The notes below the pieces were generated by a model. That model saw nothing but the letters and a program-made list of their open reading frames with translations, made no database searches and was not told the origin of the DNA. From positions 62,001 to 126,000 of the forward strand of contig PHEY01000002.1 of the NCBI GenBank assembly GCA_002841335.1: a stretch of 64,000 bases of DNA. The letters run 5' to 3'. Position 1 is the stretch's first letter. Each line of letters starts with the position of its first letter. Positions 59,265 through 64,000 of this stretch are shown here, in pieces. This stretch comes from Actinobacteria bacterium HGW-Actinobacteria-2. Lineage in GTDB: Bacteria; Actinomycetota; Actinomycetes; Propionibacteriales; Propionibacteriaceae. The position numbers and the translations under genes were made by a program.

Positions 59265-60113
59265 TCAGCGTCGCAGGTAGGACAGCAGACGCAGCATTTC
59301 GATGTAGAGCCAGACCATCGTCACCGTCAGGCCGAAGGCGGCCTTCCACGACTCGGACTGGTCGGCGCCGACGGCGATGCCCTGCTCGATGTAGTCGAAA
59401 TCGAGGATCAGGTTGAACACCGCCAGCCCGATGCCGATCGCCGAGATGCCGAGCAGCAGGAACAGGTTGCCGCCGCTGAACAGGAAGCCTGCCCCGAAGA
59501 ACGACATCACCAGGTTGACCAGCAGCATCGCGGCGTAGGCCATGGTGCCGATGTAGACCATCTTGCGGAACTTGCTGGTGACCTTGATCCGGAAGAACTT
59601 GTAGGCACCCAGGGTTGCCGCGGCGGCGAACAGGGTGCTGAACACGGCCGCCGGGACGATGCCTTGGTAGAGGTACTCGTAGGCACGGCTGACCGCACCG
59701 ATGAAGACACCTTCGATGGCGGCGTACAGCAGCACGAACGCCGGGTTCACCTTGGTCCGGAAGCTGACCAGCAGCACGGTGCCGAAGGCAACCAGCCCGG
59801 CCACGATCCAGATCGGCGTGATCAGGCTCATCGGCAGCAGGCCGGAACTGAACGCCCAATAGGTCAGGGCGGCCATGCCGGCGACCGTACCGAGGGTGAC
59901 CGCGCTCTTGGTGAGCACGTCCTCGATGGTCATCCGGCCGCCGACCGCAGCCGGGGCGGGAACGTAGCCGGCGCCGTAGGGATCGGCGGGCGGTGGGAAG
60001 CCCTGGCCGGGGTAGGCCTGGCCACCGGGCACGCCTTGGCCATAGGCCTGGGACTGCGCACTCGGCACCACCCAAGCATCCGGCTTGGACAGCACAGGGT
60101 TCTTGCTCTGCAT
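59265..60113 (-). CDS. Bax inhibitor-1/YccA family membrane protein
   Basis: RMTIEDVLTKSAVTLGTVAGMAALTYW...FVLLYAAIEGVFIGAVSRAYEYLYQGIVPAAVFSTLFAAAATLGAYKFFRIKVTSKFRKMVYIGTMAY. Confidence 0.92.
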   Translation of the reverse strand: MQSKNPVLSKPDAWVVPSAQSQAYGQGVPGGQAYPGQGFPPPADPYGAGYVPAPAAVGGRMTIEDVLTKSAVTLGTVAGMAALTYWAFSSGLLPMSLITPIWIVAGLVAFGTVLLVSFRTKVNPAFVLLYAAIEGVFIGAVSRAYEYLYQGIVPAAVFSTLFAAAATLGAYKFFRIKVTSKFRKMVYIGTMAYAAMLLVNLVMSFFGAGFLFSGGNLFLLLGISAIGIGLAVFNLILDFDYIEQGIAVGADQSESWKAAFGLTVTMVWLYIEMLRLLSYLRR

Positions 60114-60226
60114 GTGAGTTTCCTCCTTGTTGGCAGCGGTGGACGCCGTCTGCCCTCCATCGTAGGCAACGCCGCCGCAGTCCGGCTTTGTTCCTCCCTG
60201 ATCTTCCCCTGATCCGGACGGACGCG

Positions 60227-60844
60227 TCACCACAGCACGGCGGCGAGGACGCGGGCGATCATCCCCGCGCCGAAGAGGAGGAGAAACCCTCCGGCGATCT
60301 TGGTCACCCAGGGCAAGGCACGTTGCATGCCGGCCATCGCGCTGGTCGATCCCAACAGGACAGCGACCAGGATGTCCCAGACGAGCACGACGGTGAACAT
60401 CCACACCCCGTAGCCGGCCAGCACGGCCGGCGGGCTGGTGGAGATGGCGGCGGCGAGGCTGGCGTAGAACAGGGCGTTCTTCGGATTGAGCAGCCCCGAC
60501 ATCAGCCCGAGCACGAGGCCGCGCGACCAGGAGATCGGGTCGGACGGAGGTCCACTCTCGATGTGCAGATCGCCGGTGGAACGCAAGAACGCGATCCCGA
60601 CGAAGATCAAGAAGCCACCGCCCGCGCCTTCGATCACGTCCAGCAGGATCGGATTCGTGATCAGGGAGACCCCGCTGAAGGCGGCCGTGATGAAGATGCC
60701 GTTCGCGGTCGCGATGCCGACGCACACCCCACTGGCCCGGCGCCAGCCGTTGGCAAGGGAGAGCCGGGCGATGAGGAAGAAGTCCACACCCGGGATCAAC
60801 AGCGCGAGGAAATGCGCGCCCGCGACGGCAAGGAACTGCTCCAT
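60227..60844 (-). CDS. LysE/RhtB family amino-acid exporter
   Basis: FLALLIPGVDFFLIARLSLANGWRRASGVCVGIATANGIFITAAFSGVSLI...GLMSGLLNPKNALFYASL. Confidence 0.9.
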   Translation of the reverse strand: MEQFLAVAGAHFLALLIPGVDFFLIARLSLANGWRRASGVCVGIATANGIFITAAFSGVSLITNPILLDVIEGAGGGFLIFVGIAFLRSTGDLHIESGPPSDPISWSRGLVLGLMSGLLNPKNALFYASLAAAISTSPPAVLAGYGVWMFTVVLVWDILVAVLLGSTSAMAGMQRALPWVTKIAGGFLLLFGAGMIARVLAAVLW

Positions 60845-60925
60845 CTCACCTCGACGATGCTGGCCAATAGGACGGGCTCCAGCATCTGGGGTGGCACCTG
60901 GCGGCGTCTTGTACGTTCTTGCAGG

Positions 60926-61714
60926 TCAGCCTTGGTAGGCCCCGGGCGAGGCCGCGACATGGGCGCGGAAAACCCGATGGAAGTGGCTCTGGTCGGTGAA
61001 CCCCAACACATTGGCCGCGTCGGCAATCGATTCGCCCTCGCGCAACAGCTGGCGCGCCCGCAGCACGCGCACGTTCTGTCGCCAGGCGATCGGACTCAGC
61101 CCGGTGACTCGCTTGACCGCCCGCACCACCTGATAGCTGGACATCCCCACCAGTGCGCCCAACACGTCCAGGCGTGGCGCCACCTCATCCTCAGCCAGGC
61201 GTTGCAGTACGGGCTCGATCCGGGCGCGCAACTGCGGATCGACCATCGACCGGACGCGATGCGCGGCTGGAGCGTCTCCGGCCACCGCAAAGAAGCGGCG
61301 GAAGCACTCCTGGAGCTGTTCTGGTGGCGGATCGAGGAAGAGCTCGTCGGTCAGAGCTGTGGCAGCAGCGGCGAGGGCTGGATCCCGGAGCACGCTCACT
61401 GCGTCGAGCAGCGTCGCCGCTACCGGCGGCGACATCAGTGAGGCCGCCCACTCCTGGTCCAGGTGGATCATCCGATACAGCCAGCGGCCGTTTTCGGGAT
61501 TGCAGGCATGGACCTGACCGGCGGGGATGATCACCACGTCCCCGGGTTCCAGGCTCACCGCGCCCCCGATCGGGCCGGCGAAGTTCGAGACGCCGGCGTC
61601 GATCACGCCGATCGACAGCGCGTCATGCAGGTGCTGCCGGTAGCAGGAGTTCTCCTGCGCCGACCGCCGCGCCTCCAACGACGCCACCGTCGAGCTCCGC
61701 CAGAACTCCGCCAC
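60926..61714 (-). CDS. AraC-family transcriptional regulator (cupin N-terminus)
   Basis: VSLEPGDVVIIPAGQVHACNPENGRWLYRMIHLDQEW; VGMSSYQVVRAVKRVTGLSPIAWRQNVRVLRARQLLREGESIADAANVLGFTDQSHFHRVFRAHVAASPGAYQG. Confidence 0.93.
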   Translation of the reverse strand: MAEFWRSSTVASLEARRSAQENSCYRQHLHDALSIGVIDAGVSNFAGPIGGAVSLEPGDVVIIPAGQVHACNPENGRWLYRMIHLDQEWAASLMSPPVAATLLDAVSVLRDPALAAAATALTDELFLDPPPEQLQECFRRFFAVAGDAPAAHRVRSMVDPQLRARIEPVLQRLAEDEVAPRLDVLGALVGMSSYQVVRAVKRVTGLSPIAWRQNVRVLRARQLLREGESIADAANVLGFTDQSHFHRVFRAHVAASPGAYQG

Positions 61715-61810
61715 CTGTCACCTCCACCCTCACACCGGACGCCTTCTGGTCAGGAGTACCACGGCCCAGATCGGGAGAACAAGGCGATCACGACGGGCCT
61801 CGGGCGCACG

Positions 61811-61884
61811 TGCCCCCAATGGGATTCGAACCCATACTGTGGCGGGTTTAAGCCGCCTGCCTCTGCCAGTTGGGCCATGGGGGC
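61811..61884 (-). tRNA. tRNA-Leu(UAA), short variable loop
   Basis: Minus-strand cloverleaf GCCCCCA-TG-GCCCAACTGGCAGAGGC-A-GGCGG-CTTAAAC-CCGCC-ACAGT-ATGGG-TTCGAAT-CCCAT-TGGGGGC-A; anticodon TAA; no encoded CCA. Confidence 0.9.
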
Positions 61885-61922
61885 CGCAACGGAGTCTAGC
61901 GAGCCGGCCCCGAACGGCCTGG

Positions 61923-62834
61923 TCAGGCGAGCAGACCGGCGACGATGCCGTCGAGGATGTCGGCCTCGCTGACCAGCAGCGGTAACGCCATCCGGTCGCC
62001 GATCAGTCCGCAGATCAGGGCGCCGGCGCAGATCACATCGGCTCGCCCGGGGACCATGGTCGGGTACTGAGCGACCTGTGCGATCGGCTGGCGCAGCAAC
62101 TCGTCGGCGAAGGCGTCCAGTTCACCGACGTCCAGCTTGGAGCCGTGGACGGCGGCGCGGTCGTAGGTCTGCAGCCCTTGAATGAGTGCCGACAGGCTGG
62201 TCACCGTGCCACCGACCCCGACCCAGGTGGCCACCTGCGCAAAGTCGATGCCGGAGTTGTCCAACAGGTCGTTGATGTGCGCCGTCGCCGCGTCGATCTC
62301 CGCCGACGTCGGTGGGTCGCTGAACAAGAAGCGCTCCCGGACGCGCACCGAGCCGATGTCGAGGGAGATCGCGTGCTCCACGGCGCCGTCGCGACCCAGC
62401 ACCAGTTCGGTCGACCCGCCACCGATGTCGATCACCAACACCGGCTGCGGCAGCGTCGGCAGTGCCGAGACCGCGCCCAGGTAGGACAGTCGGGCCTCTT
62501 CCTGACCAGGGATGATCTCGGCATCCACACCCAGCCGGGCACGGACACCGTCGAAGAACTCCGCGGAGTTGGCCGCGTCCCGCGCCGCAGAAGTGGCCAC
62601 CACGCGGCGTCGGCTCACGCCGAGGGAGTCCAGCTGCGCACCGAAGTCGGCCATCGCGTCCAGGGTGCGGGCGAGCGCGTCGGGGTGGAAGGCCCCGGTG
62701 GCGTCCACGCCCTGCCCCAGGCGGGTGATGTGCAGGCGTCGGTCGACCTCGCTGAGGCGTCCGTCGCGTTGGCGGCAGATCAGCAGCCGCACCGAGTTCG
62801 TGCCGCAGTCGACCGCGGCGACCAACTCACTCAT
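61923..62834 (-). CDS. Ppx/GppA exopolyphosphatase family protein
   Basis: AAVDCGTNSVRLLICRQRDGRLSEVDRRLHITRLGQGVDATG...VLVIDIGGGSTELVLGRDGAVEHAISLDIGSVRVRERF. Confidence 0.94.
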   Translation of the reverse strand: MSELVAAVDCGTNSVRLLICRQRDGRLSEVDRRLHITRLGQGVDATGAFHPDALARTLDAMADFGAQLDSLGVSRRRVVATSAARDAANSAEFFDGVRARLGVDAEIIPGQEEARLSYLGAVSALPTLPQPVLVIDIGGGSTELVLGRDGAVEHAISLDIGSVRVRERFLFSDPPTSAEIDAATAHINDLLDNSGIDFAQVATWVGVGGTVTSLSALIQGLQTYDRAAVHGSKLDVGELDAFADELLRQPIAQVAQYPTMVPGRADVICAGALICGLIGDRMALPLLVSEADILDGIVAGLLA

Positions 62835-63330
62835 AGTCCACCAGGCACGGACGGCTCCAGAAGTCGCCCAGGCGCGCCACCACCTCGTCTCCGATCGGGT
62901 TCACCCCGGGCCCGGCAGCCAGCGCGTGCCCGAGCAAGGCGTGCAAGCACTTCACCCGGTTCGGCATGCCGCCGGCGCTGACGCCGTCGATCTCAGGCAC
63001 CTCCCCCAGCGTGGCCCGATCAGCCAGGTACGCCTGGTGCGCGGCTTCGTAGGCCGCGGCCAGTTCGGGGTCGGTGGCCAGTCGTTGGGTCAGCTCGGTC
63101 ATCAAGCCGCTCGCCTCCAGGGCCGAGCAGGCGGAACCGGCGCGCGGGCAGGTGAGGTAGTAGGTCGTCGGGAACGGCGTCCCATCGCTCAGGCGTGGCT
63201 CGGTGGCCAGCACGCCCGGCTTGCCGCACGGGCAACGCCAGGCGACCGCAGCCACACCCCGAGCAGGACGACCGAGTTGCGCTTCGACGATCGCGGCGTC
63301 GGCTTCGGTCAGCGGGGTGAACTCAGGCAC
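62827..63330 (-). CDS. DUF501 domain-containing protein
   Basis: VEAQLGRPARGVAAVAWRCPCGKPGVLATEPRLSDGTPFPTTYYLTCPRAGSACSALEASGLM...GMPNRVKCLHALLGHALAAGPGVNPIGDEV. Confidence 0.92.
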   Translation of the reverse strand: MPEFTPLTEADAAIVEAQLGRPARGVAAVAWRCPCGKPGVLATEPRLSDGTPFPTTYYLTCPRAGSACSALEASGLMTELTQRLATDPELAAAYEAAHQAYLADRATLGEVPEIDGVSAGGMPNRVKCLHALLGHALAAGPGVNPIGDEVVARLGDFWSRPCLVDYE

Positions 63331-63360
63331 GGCGGCATTCTCGCATGCCGCGGCCGAGGT

Positions 63361-63909
63361 TCACCGACCGGCGATCTTACGGACGGGTGAATCCGCGGTG
63401 GCCAAAGAGCCGTTCAGACGCTGCCACCAGGTCAGATCATCCTCGCCGACCACCGGACGCTGCGCCGACTCCAAGGTGATGCCGCCGCCGATCGGATTGC
63501 CGTTGTCGTCCACCAGCCGGAAGCCGGTCTCGCCGGGCATCGCCCAGCCGAGCCGCTCACGGGCCTGAGCCTTGACGTAGGCCGGGTCGCTCCAGCGGGC
63601 CAGTTCGGCCTCCAGCGTCGTGATCTGGGCGGTGTGATCGCGGATCTCCTGGTCGGCCACAGCCATCTCCTGCTGCTGGCGCACGTAGATCTGGAAGGTG
63701 CTGACGAACGACACCGCCAACGCCAACACCACCACGCCCAACGCGAGCGCCCTGCGGGTGAGCTTCAGCCGTTTCTGCCAGCGAGGAACCGGAACCGCCG
63801 GCGTGGCCTTCGGTGAGGCCGGGCGTGCGCCAGCGCGCGGACGCCGCCGCTGTTGCTGCTGACGTCCGGGACCGGGGCTGGGGCGCGGCTTACGCGGCGC
63901 GCCGGGCAT
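63361..63909 (-). CDS. FtsB/DivIC-like septum formation initiator
   Basis: Basic Pro-rich N-term, one TM (LALGVVVLALAVSFVSTFQIYV), coiled coil EIRDHTAQITTLEAELARWSDPAYVKAQARERLGWAMPGETGFRLVD. Confidence 0.9.
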   Translation of the reverse strand: MPGAPRKPRPSPGPGRQQQQRRRPRAGARPASPKATPAVPVPRWQKRLKLTRRALALGVVVLALAVSFVSTFQIYVRQQQEMAVADQEIRDHTAQITTLEAELARWSDPAYVKAQARERLGWAMPGETGFRLVDDNGNPIGGGITLESAQRPVVGEDDLTWWQRLNGSLATADSPVRKIAGR

Positions 63910-64000
63910 GGGTTCCGCTCATCGCCTTCCAGGATAGGTGGGCGATCCGGCCGCCCCGGGACGGACGCGCCCGGCGACGACCTGCTGGAATGCCAATGGC

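Overview
High-GC actinobacterial chromosomal window. The mycothiol conjugate amidase (mca), the DUF501/FtsB/Ppx block and the codon usage fit Actinobacteria; Propionibacteriales is only an inference. It is gene-dense, with about 65 supported CDS, one tRNA, and no convincing prophage, IS element or CRISPR. Most genes are housekeeping or common actinobacterial accessory genes: ychF, rmuC, ilvA, ispH, xseAB, phoH, uppS-like, greA, ung, msrA, ppx. There are two ABC-transporter clusters, one inside a polyamine/GABA uptake and catabolism cluster. The most system-like locus is a tightly overlapping four-gene unit at 11467-16133: MASE1-SpoIIE phosphatase, BcsA-like GT2 synthase with a ~145-aa insertion in the catalytic region and no C-terminal PilZ, STAS protein, and HATPase anti-sigma-like kinase. 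It looks like a partner-switching module wired to an exopolysaccharide synthase. Other points worth a second look: a four-copy 25-nt repeat array (two forward, two reverse) next to an HNH protein lacking the usual DH histidine; a ~630-bp non-coding region at 55159-55788 with a promoter/terminator-bounded candidate ncRNA and paired hairpins whose loops are reverse complements; tandem subtilases of which only one has a propeptide; a tRNA-Leu(UAA) without a class II variable arm, with a TTA codon at codon 3 of ychF; and a 28-bp tandem duplication at the msrA stop. All calls come from reading the sequence and supplied translations; no database search was run. Many start codons were adjusted by eye.
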